A stretch of DNA of 64,000 nt, taken from Flintibacter sp. KGMB00164. Lineage in GTDB: Bacteria; Bacillota; Clostridia; Oscillospirales; Oscillospiraceae. Shown here piece by piece: positions 17,769 to 27,270 of this stretch. The notes under the pieces are model-generated. The model was not told the DNA's origin. It did not search any database and worked only from the letters and a program-made list of their open reading frames with translations. A program made the position numbers and the translations under genes. Each line of letters starts with the position of its first letter. Positions within the stretch are counted from its first letter, which is position 1. The DNA lies in NCBI RefSeq assembly GCF_008727735.1, contig NZ_CP044227.1:806001-870000 (forward strand), given 5' to 3'.

Positions 17769-18629
17769 TCAGGAAAGTTTTTTGGCCTGCTGTTTTTCCT
17801 GCCGGGCCTCCAGCACGTTGACAATGACCAGCAGCAGAAGTACCGCGCCGAACAGCAGGGTGGAGATGGCGTTGATCTCCGGGCTGACCCGCTTTTTGGT
17901 CATGCTGTAAATAGCCATGGCCAGGGTGGAAGTGGTAGCACCGGCGGTAAAGTAGGAGATGACAAAGTCGTCGATGCTCATGGTAAAGGCGATGAGCATA
18001 CCGGAGACGATACCCGGCTTGATCTCAGGCAGAGCCACCTTCCAGAACGCCTGCATCCAGGTGCAGCCCAGGTCCTGCGCCGCGTCGATGAGATTCTTGT
18101 CCATCTGGCGCAGCTTGGGACTGACCGACAGGATCACATAGGGGATGTTGAAGGTGATGTGGGCGATAAGCAGGGTAGCAAAGCCCTGGTAGAGCCGGGG
18201 AGCGGTGAGCCGGTAGGTCTCCTCCATCCAGGTCACAAAGCCGTTCCAGGCCCCAAAGGCTGCCACAAAGAGCAGACACAGGCTCACACCGGTGACAATA
18301 TCCGCATTCATCATGGGGATGTTGTTGATGGTGAGCAGAGGATTGCGCCAGCGGCGCTTCATATTGTAAAAGCCGATGGCAGCGAAGGTGCCTGCCACAG
18401 TAGCAATGAGAGTGGCCAGCACAGAAACCAGCAGGGTGGTGTAGACGCTCTGCATGATCAGCCGATCCTGGAAGAGCTCCACGTACCATTTCAGGGAGAA
18501 GCCCTTCCATACCGCGCTGCTGTTGCCCGCATTAAAGGAGAAGATGATCAGCAGCAGGATAGGGGCGTACAGAAACAGAAACACCAGTCCCATGAACAGG
18601 CGGCTGCCGAAGGAATTTTTCTTGTTCAC
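17769..18629 (-). CDS. potC: Spermidine/putrescine ABC transporter permease PotC
   Basis: A 286-aa permease with about six membrane helices. The EAA loop DAAQDLGCTWMQAFWKVALPEIKPG contacts the ATPase, and it ends with a short basic tail. It overlaps potB by four bases (18626-18629), and potD follows after 54 bases. It imports polyamines with PotA, PotB and PotD. Confidence 0.93.
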   Translation of the reverse strand: MNKKNSFGSRLFMGLVFLFLYAPILLLIIFSFNAGNSSAVWKGFSLKWYVELFQDRLIMQSVYTTLLVSVLATLIATVAGTFAAIGFYNMKRRWRNPLLTINNIPMMNADIVTGVSLCLLFVAAFGAWNGFVTWMEETYRLTAPRLYQGFATLLIAHITFNIPYVILSVSPKLRQMDKNLIDAAQDLGCTWMQAFWKVALPEIKPGIVSGMLIAFTMSIDDFVISYFTAGATTSTLAMAIYSMTKKRVSPEINAISTLLFGAVLLLLVIVNVLEARQEKQQAKKLS

Positions 18630-19489
18630 AGCAGCATCGCCTCCTCTTCTCCCTCGCCGAAGCGGTTCATCACATACATGCAGATGATGACGATGACCAT
18701 CATCACCAGAGCGATGGCACTGCCCAGATAGGGATTATACGCACCGCCCAGGAATTGCAGCTCAATGAGATCGCCCAGCATCATCTGCGTGCCGCCGCCC
18801 ATCAAACGGGAGATGGCGAAGGTAGAAACCGACGGGACAAAGACCATAGTGACACCGGACAGAATGCCGGGCAGAGACAGGGGGAAGATGACCCGGCGGA
18901 ACACCACGGTGGAACTGGCGCCCAGATCCCGGGCGGCCTCCAGCAGGGAGTGGTCCAGCTTGATGATGACAGAGTAGATGGGCAGGATCATAAAGGGCAG
19001 GTAGTTATATACCATGCCCAGCACCACAGCGCCCGAGGTGCCGATCATCTTAAAGTAGGTGATATCGGTGCCGAAGATGTTGTTGATGAGATTGAATAGG
19101 CCGATGGCGGAGAAAAACTGGTTGAGGAAACCGTTCTTCTCCAAAATGGCCAGCCAGGAGTAGGTGCGCAGAAGGAAATTCATCCACATGGGCAGCATGA
19201 TGATCATCATGGCGGTGCGCTGGAAGCCGGGACCCTCCTTGGCCATAAAGTAGGCCACCGGATAGCCGATGAGCACACAGATCAAGGTGGCGATGATGGC
19301 CAGCTGGAAGGAGCGGGCAAACACCACGGCGTAGTCGCCCATGCGGGAGAAGTTAGCCAGAGTAAAGCCGCCGTCCGGGGGCGCGGCGGTAAAGGCGTAG
19401 ATGACCACCATGATGATGGGGGCCACCACAAACAGAGCCATCCAAATTACATAGGGGATGGAGAACAGAGCCAGCTTATTCTTCTTCAT
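18626..19489 (-). CDS. potB: Spermidine/putrescine ABC transporter permease PotB
   Basis: About 287 aa from the ATG at 19489 ([17 protein letters not shown]). Six hydrophobic helices, with the EAA loop [25 protein letters not shown]. The start lies inside the last codons of potA, with GGAGG in the potA coding region, so translation is coupled. The longer open frame upstream (to 19582) lies within potA and is not real. Confidence 0.93.
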   Translation of the reverse strand: MKKNKLALFSIPYVIWMALFVVAPIIMVVIYAFTAAPPDGGFTLANFSRMGDYAVVFARSFQLAIIATLICVLIGYPVAYFMAKEGPGFQRTAMMIIMLPMWMNFLLRTYSWLAILEKNGFLNQFFSAIGLFNLINNIFGTDITYFKMIGTSGAVVLGMVYNYLPFMILPIYSVIIKLDHSLLEAARDLGASSTVVFRRVIFPLSLPGILSGVTMVFVPSVSTFAISRLMGGGTQMMLGDLIELQFLGGAYNPYLGSAIALVMMVIVIICMYVMNRFGEGEEEAMLL

Positions 19490-20663
19490 CCGGGTCCTCC
19501 CGAGGGTCTTCCTCCTGGTCCGGATCGTAGGTGGCGTCGCCGATCTCGTCATACTCCTCACTGTAAGAGGAGTAGTCGCCAAACATGCCGGAATAGTGGC
19601 TCTTCTTCATCACGTGGAAGCCGTCGGGATCGATCTTGATGCCGATGTGGGAGCCCTCGGGGCAGAAGTCGGTGGTCTGAATGAGCCACTTAAAGCCATA
19701 GAAGTCTACGATGATATCGTAGTGCATTCCCTTGAAGGTAACGTTGGTGACGGTGCCCTTGAGCTGGCCCGCCGCCTCGTCTACAATGTCCACATCCTCG
19801 GGACGGATGACCACGTCCACCGGCTCGTCCTTCTCAAAGCCCTTGTCCAGGCACTGGAAGCGGCGGTTGAAGATCTCCACCACGCCGTCGGCGCGCATGA
19901 TACCGTCAATGATGTTGGACTCGCCGATGAAGTCGGCCACGAAGGCGTTCTTCGGCTCGTTGTAAATATCCTCGGGAGTGCCGATCTGCTGGATCTTACC
20001 CGCGTCCATGACCACCACGGTGTCCGACATGGACAGGGCCTCTTCCTGATCGTGGGTGACATAGATAAAGGTGATGCCCATGGCCTGCTGGATGCGCTTG
20101 AGCTCATTCTGCATGTCCTTACGCAGGCGCAGGTCCAGGGCCCCCAGAGGCTCGTCCAGCAGCAGGACCTTGGGCCGGTTGACCAGAGCGCGGGCGATGG
20201 CCACACGCTGCTGCTGTCCGCCGGACAGAGAGGATACAGAGCGCTTCTCAAATCCGTTGAGGTTGACCACGTGGAGCATCTCCATGACCCGGTCATGGAT
20301 CTCCTGCTCAGGCAGTTTGACCTTGCGCTTGGTCTCCGGGTCCACCTTGGGGATGCGCAGACCAAAGGCGATATTTTCAAATACATTTAAATGGGGGAAC
20401 AGGGCGTAGCGCTGGAAAACCGTATTGATCGCCCGTTTATGAGGCGGAACATCATTAATCCTCACGCCGTCAAAAAATACGTCCCCCTGGGTAGGCGTCT
20501 GAAAACCACCGATGATACGAAGCGTGGTTGTCTTGCCGCACCCACTGGGACCCAGCAGCGTGAGGAATTCCTGATCGTTGATATAAAGGTTGATGTTGTC
20601 AAGGACCACGTCGCCGTCAAAGGCCATGGTGCAGTTTGACAGGCGGATCAACTCCTTAGACAT
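19476..20663 (-). CDS. potA: Spermidine/putrescine ABC transporter ATPase PotA
   Basis: A 395-aa ATPase: Walker [10 protein letters not shown], signature LSGGQQQR, Walker B VLLLDEP, switch His in VTHDQEEA, then a C-terminal TOBE-like domain (about 250-360). It energises PotBC. The last 30 or so residues are strongly acidic (rich in Asp and Glu), beyond the usual PotA end; their role is unknown, though part of this tail is encoded where potB begins. First gene of potABCD. Confidence 0.95.
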   Translation of the reverse strand: MSKELIRLSNCTMAFDGDVVLDNINLYINDQEFLTLLGPSGCGKTTTLRIIGGFQTPTQGDVFFDGVRINDVPPHKRAINTVFQRYALFPHLNVFENIAFGLRIPKVDPETKRKVKLPEQEIHDRVMEMLHVVNLNGFEKRSVSSLSGGQQQRVAIARALVNRPKVLLLDEPLGALDLRLRKDMQNELKRIQQAMGITFIYVTHDQEEALSMSDTVVVMDAGKIQQIGTPEDIYNEPKNAFVADFIGESNIIDGIMRADGVVEIFNRRFQCLDKGFEKDEPVDVVIRPEDVDIVDEAAGQLKGTVTNVTFKGMHYDIIVDFYGFKWLIQTTDFCPEGSHIGIKIDPDGFHVMKKSHYSGMFGDYSSYSEEYDEIGDATYDPDQEEDPREDPDEEE

Positions 20664-20766
20664 ATATCCTCCCCCATTTCTGTTTTATAATAAAAATGTC
20701 AGCTCCCTTGTTATATCACCCCAAAAGGGCGCAAAGCCCCCTGGATAGTCACGGATAGCGAGATAC

Positions 20767-20795
20767 ACTATATCTGTTTCCTATAAAAATGTCAA
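20767..20795 (-). promoter_or_regulatory. Promoter of potABCD
   Basis: On the minus strand TTGACA (20790-20795) and TATAGT (20767-20772) are 17 bases apart, about 100 bases before potA. The leader contains a small GC stem near 20726-20743 followed by TTTT. The 20664-20966 gap otherwise holds only this and the next terminator. Confidence 0.8.
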
Positions 20796-20832
20796 TGGAT
20801 TTTGTCGAAAACATCGGGGAATTTTAGGGGCC

Positions 20833-20857
20833 AAAAACAGCAGGAAAACTGCTGTTT
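20833..20857 (-). terminator. Terminator of the pseudouridine synthase gene
   Basis: A perfect 9-bp stem (20835-20843 with 20849-20857) followed on the minus strand by five T, about 110 bases beyond the stop at 20967. Confidence 0.75.
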
Positions 20858-20966
20858 GAAGGAGAAAAAACGCGAATTAAGGAGAATCGGGGACCTGAGG
20901 CAAAAAAGAAGAAAAAATAGGAGAAAATTCCGTAAAAAATGGGGACGGACGAAGATTGGAGAAGCG

Positions 20967-21950
20967 TTACGCCTCCTGACCGGAGAGGTGAAAGCCGGGG
21001 AAGTAGTCCGCCAAGAAATCCACATCCTCCACCTGGAAGCTGCGGCCGTTGAGGTGCTCCAGCGGTCCGGCGTCGGTGGTAAAGCGGAACTCCAGGCGGT
21101 AGGAGTACAGAGCCTGGCCGTGGCGGCCGTATTTCCGGTTTTCCCGCTCGCTGCCGTACTTACCGTCGCCCAGCAGGGGGTGGCCGGCGGCGGCAAACTG
21201 GGCGCGGATCTGATGGGTGCGCCCGGTGATCAAGTCGCACTCCACCAGGGAAAGTCCGTTCTGCACCGCCAGAGTCTTATATAAGGTAATGGCGGTTTTG
21301 GCTCCGGGCTGGGGACGGCTGCGGACGTAGACCTGCTTTTTTACCTCGTCCTTCCAGATGAATCCCTCCAGCTTGCCCTCCCGGGGCTCCATACGGCCCA
21401 GGACGGCACACAGGTAGAACTTACTCAGCTCCCGGTCCTTAATCTTTTGATTCATCACCCGCAGGGCCTCGGCAGTCTTGGCGGCGATGACGATACCGCC
21501 AGTGTTGCGGTCGATGCGGTTGCACAGAGCGGGGGCGAAGGAGTTTTCCTTATAGGGGGACCACTCCTTCTTCTGGTAGAGGTAGGCCTGGATGTGGGTG
21601 AGCAGCGTGTTGACCCGTTCCGTCTCGTCAGGGTGGACCACCAGACCGGGCCGCTTGTCCAAGAGAAGGATGTGCTCATCTTCATATAAAATATTCAGCT
21701 TGGGCTGATAGAGGGAGAGAAAGGCGTTTTCCGGGGTGGGGCGGTCAAAGAACTCATCGTTGATATAGAGCTGTAACACGTCTCCCACCTGCAGGCGCAC
21801 ATCCCGCTTGGAACCCTTGCCGTTGACCTTGACCCGCTTCAGGCGGATATACTTTTGCGCCAGAGGTGCGGGGAGTAGGGGAAGGGTCTTGGCCAGCCAG
21901 CGGTCCAGCCGCTGCCCCGCGTCATTTTTTGCAATGGTGAATTCTTTCAT
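20967..21950 (-). CDS. RluA-family pseudouridine synthase
   Basis: About 327 aa from the ATG at 21950 (MKEFTIAKNDAGQRLDRWL). An N-terminal S4-like RNA-binding region (about 12-75) precedes the RluA catalytic domain, with the catalytic Asp in CNRIDRNTGG and the later LITGRTHQIRAQF motif. Such enzymes convert uridines of 23S rRNA (RluC/RluD types) or tRNA to pseudouridine. The RNA target is not decidable here. The gene is single, with its own terminator and a longer open N-terminal extension that is not family-like. Confidence 0.9.
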   Translation of the reverse strand: MKEFTIAKNDAGQRLDRWLAKTLPLLPAPLAQKYIRLKRVKVNGKGSKRDVRLQVGDVLQLYINDEFFDRPTPENAFLSLYQPKLNILYEDEHILLLDKRPGLVVHPDETERVNTLLTHIQAYLYQKKEWSPYKENSFAPALCNRIDRNTGGIVIAAKTAEALRVMNQKIKDRELSKFYLCAVLGRMEPREGKLEGFIWKDEVKKQVYVRSRPQPGAKTAITLYKTLAVQNGLSLVECDLITGRTHQIRAQFAAAGHPLLGDGKYGSERENRKYGRHGQALYSYRLEFRFTTDAGPLEHLNGRSFQVEDVDFLADYFPGFHLSGQEA

Positions 21951-22034
21951 ACCGTTGCCGTCCTTTGTTACATGTGTTATATTCTGATTAGATTGCATCA
22001 TAAAAAAATATATTTGTCAACTGCAAAAAAAGGT

Positions 22035-22063
22035 TTGACATTTTCCTTAGAGTTCATTATAAT
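22035..22063 (+). promoter_or_regulatory. Promoter of yceD-rpmF
   Basis: Perfect consensus TTGACA (22035-22040) and TATAAT (22058-22063) with a 17-base spacer, about 50 bases before the yceD start. Confidence 0.92.
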
Positions 22064-22116
22064 ACTCTCCGTACCATTACGCGAGTATGGGGTCTTGCCC
22101 CGAAGGAGGGAACCGC

Positions 22117-22620
22117 ATGCGGCTGGATTTAAGAGATGTGATTCTGGTTCCGGACGCGGAAAAATCCTTCCAATGCCAGGTGGATTTGTCCGACCTGGAG
22201 TTTTATGGGCGTAAGCCCATCGTGCGGCCTGTTTTGGCCCAGGGGAGCGTGGTCAACCACGCGGGCGCTCTGGTCCTGAACGGAACGGCCCGCTCGGAGC
22301 TGGATTTGGTTTGTGACCGTTGTGGGAAGGAATTTTCCCGGGAGAAGGTAGTCGCGCTGGACATGCTTCTGGCTGATGAGCTGGAGCAGGAGGACAGTGA
22401 AGATGAGATTTTTCTTCTGGACGGCAATGAACTGGATCTGGACGAGCTGGTCACCACGGCCTTTGTCCTTGCGATGGATACAAAGAACCTTTGCTCAGAA
22501 GACTGCAAAGGGCTGTGCGCCAAGTGTGGAGCCGATCTGAACCTCGGCCCCTGCGGGTGCAGACCTGAAGTGGATCCACGATTGGCGGCGCTTGCGCAGC
22601 TGTTGGATAAAGAAAGCTGA
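22117..22620 (+). CDS. YceD family protein (DUF177)
   Basis: About 167 aa from the ATG at 22117 with GGAGG before it. Two cysteine groups typical of the family are seen: CDRCGKEFSRE near the middle and a C-terminal CSEDCKGLCAKCGADLNLGPCGC. YceD lies upstream of rpmF across bacteria, and in E. coli and plants it has been linked to 23S rRNA accumulation and ribosome biogenesis. Here it is 48 bases from rpmF under one consensus promoter. Confidence 0.93.
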   Translation: MRLDLRDVILVPDAEKSFQCQVDLSDLEFYGRKPIVRPVLAQGSVVNHAGALVLNGTARSELDLVCDRCGKEFSREKVVALDMLLADELEQEDSEDEIFLLDGNELDLDELVTTAFVLAMDTKNLCSEDCKGLCAKCGADLNLGPCGCRPEVDPRLAALAQLLDKES

Positions 22621-22668
22621 GTAGTCCAAAAGTGCTTTACGGCACGCAAACCGAAGGAGGTGTCACCA

Positions 22669-22854
22669 ATGGCGGTTCCTAAGAGAAAAGTGTCCAAGGC
22701 CCGGCGCGATAAGCGGCGCAGCTCCCACTGGAAGCTGGAGACTCCCGGTATCGTGACCTGCCCCAAGTGCGGTGCCTATCGGCTGCCTCACCGGATGTGC
22801 AAAAATTGCCTGACCTACAATGGCCGTTCTTTCGGCAAGGTGGAGGCTCAGTAA
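22669..22854 (+). CDS. rpmF: 50S ribosomal protein L32
   Basis: A 61-aa ribosomal protein of the large subunit: basic N terminus ([20 protein letters not shown]) and a four-cysteine zinc ribbon [17 protein letters not shown]. This is the zinc-binding (C+) form of L32. The AAGGAGG site is 8 bases before the ATG. It is followed by a strong terminator. Confidence 0.97.
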   Translation: MAVPKRKVSKARRDKRRSSHWKLETPGIVTCPKCGAYRLPHRMCKNCLTYNGRSFGKVEAQ

Positions 22855-22860
22855 TTTGCG

Positions 22861-22898
22861 AAAAAAAGACTGCTGTTTGGACAGCAGCCTTTTTTTTA
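22861..22898 (+). terminator. Terminator of yceD-rpmF
   Basis: A CTGCTGT/ACAGCAG stem (22870-22876 with 22881-22887) flanked by A and T runs, six bases after the rpmF stop. Confidence 0.9.
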
Positions 22899-22906
22899 CC
22901 CAAAAC

Positions 22907-22937
22907 AAAGGGCGCGGAGAACTTCTCCGCGCCCTTT
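22907..22937 (-). terminator. Terminator of hslO
   Basis: A perfect 14-bp stem (22907-22920 with 22924-22937, 3-nt loop), with a modest T-rich stretch on the minus strand; begins 7 bases beyond the hslO stop. Confidence 0.8.
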
Positions 22938-22943
22938 GTTCGT

Positions 22944-23822
22944 TTACATCTTGGCCAACAGGGCCTCCAGCTCCTCTTTGGTGAAGGGGTAAACCCGGTC
23001 GCAGAACTGGCAGGTGAGTTCCGCCTGTCCCTGTTCCTGGATCAGAGACTCCAGCTCCTCCCGGCCCATGCTGATGAGCGCTCGGATCACCCGGTCCCGA
23101 TTGCAGTAGCAGCGGTACTCCACCGGATGGGTCTCCAGGATCTCCAGCTCAAAGTCGGACAATACCGCCTCCAGAAGGCCACGGGCGTCCAGACCGCCCT
23201 CCAGGGCGCGGCTCACAGACCCAACCCGGCGCACGCCGGCCTCGATCTTGGAGATGATGTCTTCTCCGGCACCGGGCAGCAGCTGGATGAGATAGCCACC
23301 CGCGCTGGTCACCGACTGGTCGGTGCCCACCAGCACGCCCAGGGCGCAGGCGGTGGGGATCTGCTCGCTCTCTACAAAGTACATGGCCAGGTCGTCGGCG
23401 ATTTCGCCGGAGAACAGGCCGATGGTGCCCACGTAGGGCTCTTTCATGTTCAGGTCTTTGATCACGGTGAGGGTGCCCGCCGTACCCACGGCCCGGCCGA
23501 CATCCAGCTTACCCGGCTCGATCTCCATGAGCTCCACGTGGGGATTCTGAACATAGCCCCGCACGTTGCCCTGGTTGTCCGATACAGCAAGCACGGTGCC
23601 CAGAGGGCCGCCGCCCTTGATCTGCAGGGTGAGGGAGGCACCATCCTCTTTCAGCATGTCGCCCAGCATGGAGGCTCCCAGCAGAGAGCGGCCCAGGGCG
23701 GCTGTGGCAACGGGAAGGAGGGTGTGGATTTGTCGGGCCCGCTCTACCAGGTCCCGGCCGGTGATCGCCACGGCCTTGACCAGGCCGTCAGCGGTAATGG
23801 CTCTTACCAATTCGTCGCGCAT
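22944..23822 (-). CDS. hslO: Redox-regulated chaperone Hsp33
   Basis: A 292-aa cytosolic holdase activated by oxidation. The C-terminal zinc-switch cysteines are present as CYC (in YRCYCNRD) and CQFC (LTCQFCDRV), with the normal spacing of about 30 residues. The N terminus MRDELVRAITADGLVKAVAI is typical. It is 14 bases downstream of a methyltransferase gene and probably cotranscribed with it and yerC. Confidence 0.95.
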   Translation of the reverse strand: MRDELVRAITADGLVKAVAITGRDLVERARQIHTLLPVATAALGRSLLGASMLGDMLKEDGASLTLQIKGGGPLGTVLAVSDNQGNVRGYVQNPHVELMEIEPGKLDVGRAVGTAGTLTVIKDLNMKEPYVGTIGLFSGEIADDLAMYFVESEQIPTACALGVLVGTDQSVTSAGGYLIQLLPGAGEDIISKIEAGVRRVGSVSRALEGGLDARGLLEAVLSDFELEILETHPVEYRCYCNRDRVIRALISMGREELESLIQEQGQAELTCQFCDRVYPFTKEELEALLAKM

Positions 23823-23836
23823 AAAAAGAATTCTCC

Positions 23837-24607
23837 TTAAATTTGTGTGGTCAGCTTGGGATTTTTTCGGGCGGTAAAGAAGATGCGGTCCTCTCCCGGT
23901 TTGGGGGAGCGCATTTTCAGGTTGCCGTACTGACGGATGTCCTGAAAGCCCGCCTGAGTGAGATATTCCACCAGTTCCTGGGGCTCATAGGACCGCTCCC
24001 GGTGCAGCTCTTCGCCACGCTCCCACAGGCCGCTCTCCTCATCCAGACGGAAAATGTCCATAAAGTAGGAGCAGATGCGGCTGCGCTGGGAGTACTCGGC
24101 ACGCCACACGCAGTAGGCGTCCTCGGTCTCGTCCAGGAAAACCTGACCGTCCAGGCCACGGAGCTTCTCCGGGGTGTTGATATCAAACAAAAACACCCCG
24201 CCAGGCATCAGGAACAGATAAACCCGTTCAAAAGCCTTTTGCAGCTTTTTGGGGTCGGTGACATAGTTAACACTGTCGAGACAGCACACGCAGGCGTCGA
24301 TAGTGCCGTACAGGTCCAGTTTGTCCATGGACTGACACAGAAAAATGGGGGGAATGCCGTCCACATCCTGGTTTTTCTCTGCGGCCTCGGCCAGCATCTC
24401 CGGGGACAGGTCCACACCGATCATCTCATAGCCCCGCTGGGCCAGCTCCCGCGTGAGAGAACCGGTGCCGCAGGCCAGATCCAGTACCGTTTTGCCCGGC
24501 AGTCCCCGGCGGCGGAAATGGGCCTCAATATAGTCAGCCCAGGCGGAGTAGCCTACATCGGTGGTAAACTCGTCATAGCAGCCCGCCAGGAAATCATAGC
24601 TGTTCAT
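23837..24607 (-). CDS. Class I SAM-dependent methyltransferase
   Basis: A 256-aa Rossmann-fold methyltransferase. Motif I is VLDLACGTGSLTRELAQRG (about residues 40-58), followed by MIGVDLSPEMLAEA (motif II acid). The N terminus MNSYDFLAGCYDEFTTDVGYSAWADYIE resembles the ubiquitous Firmicute 'YDxFM' methyltransferases of unknown substrate. It overlaps yerC by four bases and precedes hslO. No specific target can be named. Confidence 0.88.
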   Translation of the reverse strand: MNSYDFLAGCYDEFTTDVGYSAWADYIEAHFRRRGLPGKTVLDLACGTGSLTRELAQRGYEMIGVDLSPEMLAEAAEKNQDVDGIPPIFLCQSMDKLDLYGTIDACVCCLDSVNYVTDPKKLQKAFERVYLFLMPGGVFLFDINTPEKLRGLDGQVFLDETEDAYCVWRAEYSQRSRICSYFMDIFRLDEESGLWERGEELHRERSYEPQELVEYLTQAGFQDIRQYGNLKMRSPKPGEDRIFFTARKNPKLTTQI

Positions 24608-24900
24608 TTCTGCCGCTCCTTCAGCCGGGGCAGGATGGTCCGATAACCGTTAGCCCCGTAGTGAAGACACCGGTTTACCCGGCTGATGGTGGCGCTGGAG
24701 GCACCGGTGCGTTCCAGAATTTCGCTGTAGATAAGGCCGTCATCCAGCAGCATGGCCACTTCCATGCGCTGTTCCATGGCCTTCAATTCTGATACGGTGC
24801 ACAGGTCCTGCAAAAATTCACGGCACTCCTCCACACTGTGGAGCTCCAGCATGGCCTGGTACAGCAGGTCGCTGGAGGGTTTATCATAAAACTTGGACAT
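24604..24900 (-). CDS. TrpR-like protein of the YerC/YecD family
   Basis: A 98-aa helical DNA-binding protein of the TrpR superfamily. The helix-turn-helix is near YSEILERTGASSATISRVNRCLHYG (about 57-83). YerC in Bacillus lies near purine or pcrB genes, and its target is not established. Here it heads the yerC-methyltransferase-hslO group. The trp repressor role should not be assumed; only the fold is clear. Confidence 0.88.
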   Translation of the reverse strand: MSKFYDKPSSDLLYQAMLELHSVEECREFLQDLCTVSELKAMEQRMEVAMLLDDGLIYSEILERTGASSATISRVNRCLHYGANGYRTILPRLKERQK

Positions 24901-25029
24901 GGCGGCTCCTTTCTTATGGGAAAAACATGGATTGAGTTATATTGTAACACACTAGCTTGTGAAAATAAAGAGAGACCACACCTTTTCTCCCGTCATTTCA
25001 TAGGATGGGCGGAAAAGGGGGGAGTTTCC

Positions 25030-25734
25030 ATGAAGGAAAGCGGATTGCCTCAGTCTTGGCAGGTGGCGTGGAAGAAGGAAGAAAAGAAGCTCAAATTACG
25101 TGGAGAACCGGTACTTTCGCTGGCTTTCTCCTGGCCGGAGATCCAGCGGGGAGGCCGCGGGGGACGGAGGGTGAGCCAGTATTACCGGCAGGTGGTCCAG
25201 ACCTGGCGCAAGCGCTGGGAGAAGGAACTGTATTGCCGCGCTTGCCTGGATCTGTCTGCCTGCCAGGAGGAGGGGCGGGCCTTCCGGCCTTGGAGTGCCC
25301 GGCTGGAGGGACAGGTGACCTTTCAGGATGAGGAGGCCCTCAGTATGGTGATGGACGCCTGGGAGGACTGGGGGGACGGACGGCCCCTTCAGGTGCGTAC
25401 CGCGGATATCTGGACGGTACCTGACGGATGGCCCCTGGCAAAGGGACGGTGCTGGCCGGAGCGGGGGGAGCGGCGGAAGCTGTTTGCGCAGTTGGCAGAG
25501 CAGGGGGAGGAGCGGCGGAAAAACGGCGGTTGTTTCCTGGATGCGGATTTTGCCAAAAAACTGCCCAAGGCGCTGTCCTGGCACCGATGTGCCCGCACCC
25601 AGGAGGGAATGGAGTATTACATCCCTCAGGGGGTGTTGGCGGTGCCTGTGGAGGGTGTGGTGACCTTCCAGGCCCCTGTGCCAAAGCCCAAAGTAAAAAG
25701 AAGAAGGAAAAAGACGCTCCCGCCAACGAAATGA
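25030..25734 (+). CDS. RsiV/DUF3298-like domain protein without membrane anchor
   Basis: A 234-aa protein starting at the ATG at 25030 (GGGGGGAG site upstream). The sequence PVLSLAFSWPEIQ, RVSQYYRQVVQTWRKRWEKEL, ADIWT and the final YYIPQGVLAVPVEGVVTF follows the pattern of DUF3298 domains, as in the extracytoplasmic part of the anti-sigma factor RsiV. There is no signal peptide or membrane helix, and no sigma factor nearby. The tail is very basic (KPKVKRRRKK). The family assignment is from pattern recognition and is moderate; the function is unknown. Confidence 0.6.
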   Translation: MKESGLPQSWQVAWKKEEKKLKLRGEPVLSLAFSWPEIQRGGRGGRRVSQYYRQVVQTWRKRWEKELYCRACLDLSACQEEGRAFRPWSARLEGQVTFQDEEALSMVMDAWEDWGDGRPLQVRTADIWTVPDGWPLAKGRCWPERGERRKLFAQLAEQGEERRKNGGCFLDADFAKKLPKALSWHRCARTQEGMEYYIPQGVLAVPVEGVVTFQAPVPKPKVKRRRKKTLPPTK

Positions 25735-25742
25735 CGGGAGCG
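25706..25742 (-). terminator. Terminator of brnQ
   Basis: An 8-bp CGCTCCCG/CGGGAGCG stem (25715-25722 with 25735-25742), with TCTTTTT following on the minus strand. It overlaps the end of the convergent DUF3298-like gene. Confidence 0.75.
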
Positions 25743-25753
25743 AAAAAAGTTTG

Positions 25754-27070
25754 TTATTCTGCTGTACGGGGACGCAGAGCAGAGAGAACCGCACCCAGAA
25801 GGATGCCCACCACGGCAGGTAGGACCCAGCCAAGCTTCACATCAGCCAGAGGAATGCTCTTTAAAAGGGCATCCAGGCCAAACAGAGGAATCTTCAGATC
25901 CTGTAAGGTATACAGGATACTAGCTACGGTGGTAAAGGCAATGCCCACAGGATAGATGGCCCACAGCTTCTGGACACGGCCGGGCAGGAAGGCCAAGAAG
26001 ATCAGCACGATAGCCGGGGGATAGAGAATATTGAGAATGGGCACGGAGATGGCCAGAATCTGGTCCAGACCGGCGTTTGCGATGATCATGCTGACCACGG
26101 CGAAAAAGGCCGCCCAGGCGGGAATAGAGAGCTTGGGAACCAGGGTGTTGAAGTAGGAGGCGCAGGAGCTGATCAGCCCGACACAGGTGTTAAAGCAGGC
26201 GATGATGAACACAGCAGCCAGCAGTACCGAACCGACAGGACCAAAGATAGCCCCCACCACGTTGGTCAGGGTGACTGCACCGTTGGTGGTGCCGGGGAAA
26301 GCGGTGCTGGACAGAGCACCGATATGGGCCAGCATAGAGTAGACCACCGCGAAGAGAATCGCAGCGATCACGCCGGCACGGATGGTGGTCCGCAGGACGG
26401 GACGCTCCTGAGTGACGCCTAGAGCCCTGATATTGAGGACGATGACAATGCCGAAATTCAGACCCGCAATGGCGTCCATGGTCTGATAGCCGGTCAGAAA
26501 GCCCTGGACGGGAGCCATATGGTCATAGGGAGCTAAAGCAGGGCCGTATTCGCCCACAGGGTGAATGAGGCAGCCCACAAAGATCACCGTCACCAGCACC
26601 AGGAGCATGGGACACAGGATTTTTCCCAAGCGGCTGGTGAGCCGCTCCGGATGAAGGGCAACGATAAAGGCGGCGGCAAAGAAGATCAGGGAGTATCCCA
26701 ACTGGAACCATGTGGTGGAGGTGCCGGCAGGGAGGAAGGGAGGTACCGCCATCTCAAAAGAAGTGCTGGCGGTACGGGGGATGGCCAGACAGGGGCCAAT
26801 GGATAGATAGATCAAGATCGTGAAGATGGAGGCAAACAAGGGATGGACCCGGCTGGCCAAGGCGTTCAAACTGCCCGCCCGGACAACGGCGATCACGCCC
26901 AGAATGGGCAGGCCGATGGCGCTGATGGCCAGACCGGCCATGGCAGGCCAGGTCTGTACCCCAGCCTGGGCCCCCAGCTGAGGCGGGAAGATCAGATTGC
27001 CTGCTCCAAAGAACATGGAGAACAGGGTAAAGCCAACCAACAGTTGTTGTTTTCGGCTGAGCTGCTGCAT
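25754..27070 (-). CDS. brnQ: Branched-chain amino acid:cation symporter BrnQ
   Basis: A 438-aa membrane symporter for Leu, Ile and Val, driven by Na+ or H+, with about twelve helices. The N terminus LLVGFTLFSMFFGAGNLIFPPQLGAQAG is the family signature. Monocistronic with its own terminator. The 27071-27270 region upstream shows a TATAAT on the minus strand (27163-27168) but no good -35, and no T-box features. Confidence 0.94.
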   Translation of the reverse strand: MQQLSRKQQLLVGFTLFSMFFGAGNLIFPPQLGAQAGVQTWPAMAGLAISAIGLPILGVIAVVRAGSLNALASRVHPLFASIFTILIYLSIGPCLAIPRTASTSFEMAVPPFLPAGTSTTWFQLGYSLIFFAAAFIVALHPERLTSRLGKILCPMLLVLVTVIFVGCLIHPVGEYGPALAPYDHMAPVQGFLTGYQTMDAIAGLNFGIVIVLNIRALGVTQERPVLRTTIRAGVIAAILFAVVYSMLAHIGALSSTAFPGTTNGAVTLTNVVGAIFGPVGSVLLAAVFIIACFNTCVGLISSCASYFNTLVPKLSIPAWAAFFAVVSMIIANAGLDQILAISVPILNILYPPAIVLIFLAFLPGRVQKLWAIYPVGIAFTTVASILYTLQDLKIPLFGLDALLKSIPLADVKLGWVLPAVVGILLGAVLSALRPRTAE

Positions 27071-27270
27071 AGAATAAGTTTCGCTCCTCTCAAATGATTG
27101 CGATGTGATGTTTGAAAGAAAAAAGCTGAGGAGTTCTTGCTAGAAATCCAGAGGCTGTTCTTATTATAGATGATATCCACAAAAAAGGGAAGCGATAAAA
27201 TGGGGAAACAGGACAAAACGATGGAAAAAACTAGAAATTAGTCGAAGAGAAAAATATTTTAAAAAACCTA

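Noticed and set aside
16581-18731. A 716-codon plus-strand open frame
   Set aside because: Antisense of potD and potC, same reason as above.
27071-27270. T-box or amino-acid riboswitch before brnQ
   Set aside because: No T-box sequence, specifier stem or terminator could be found in this short leader.
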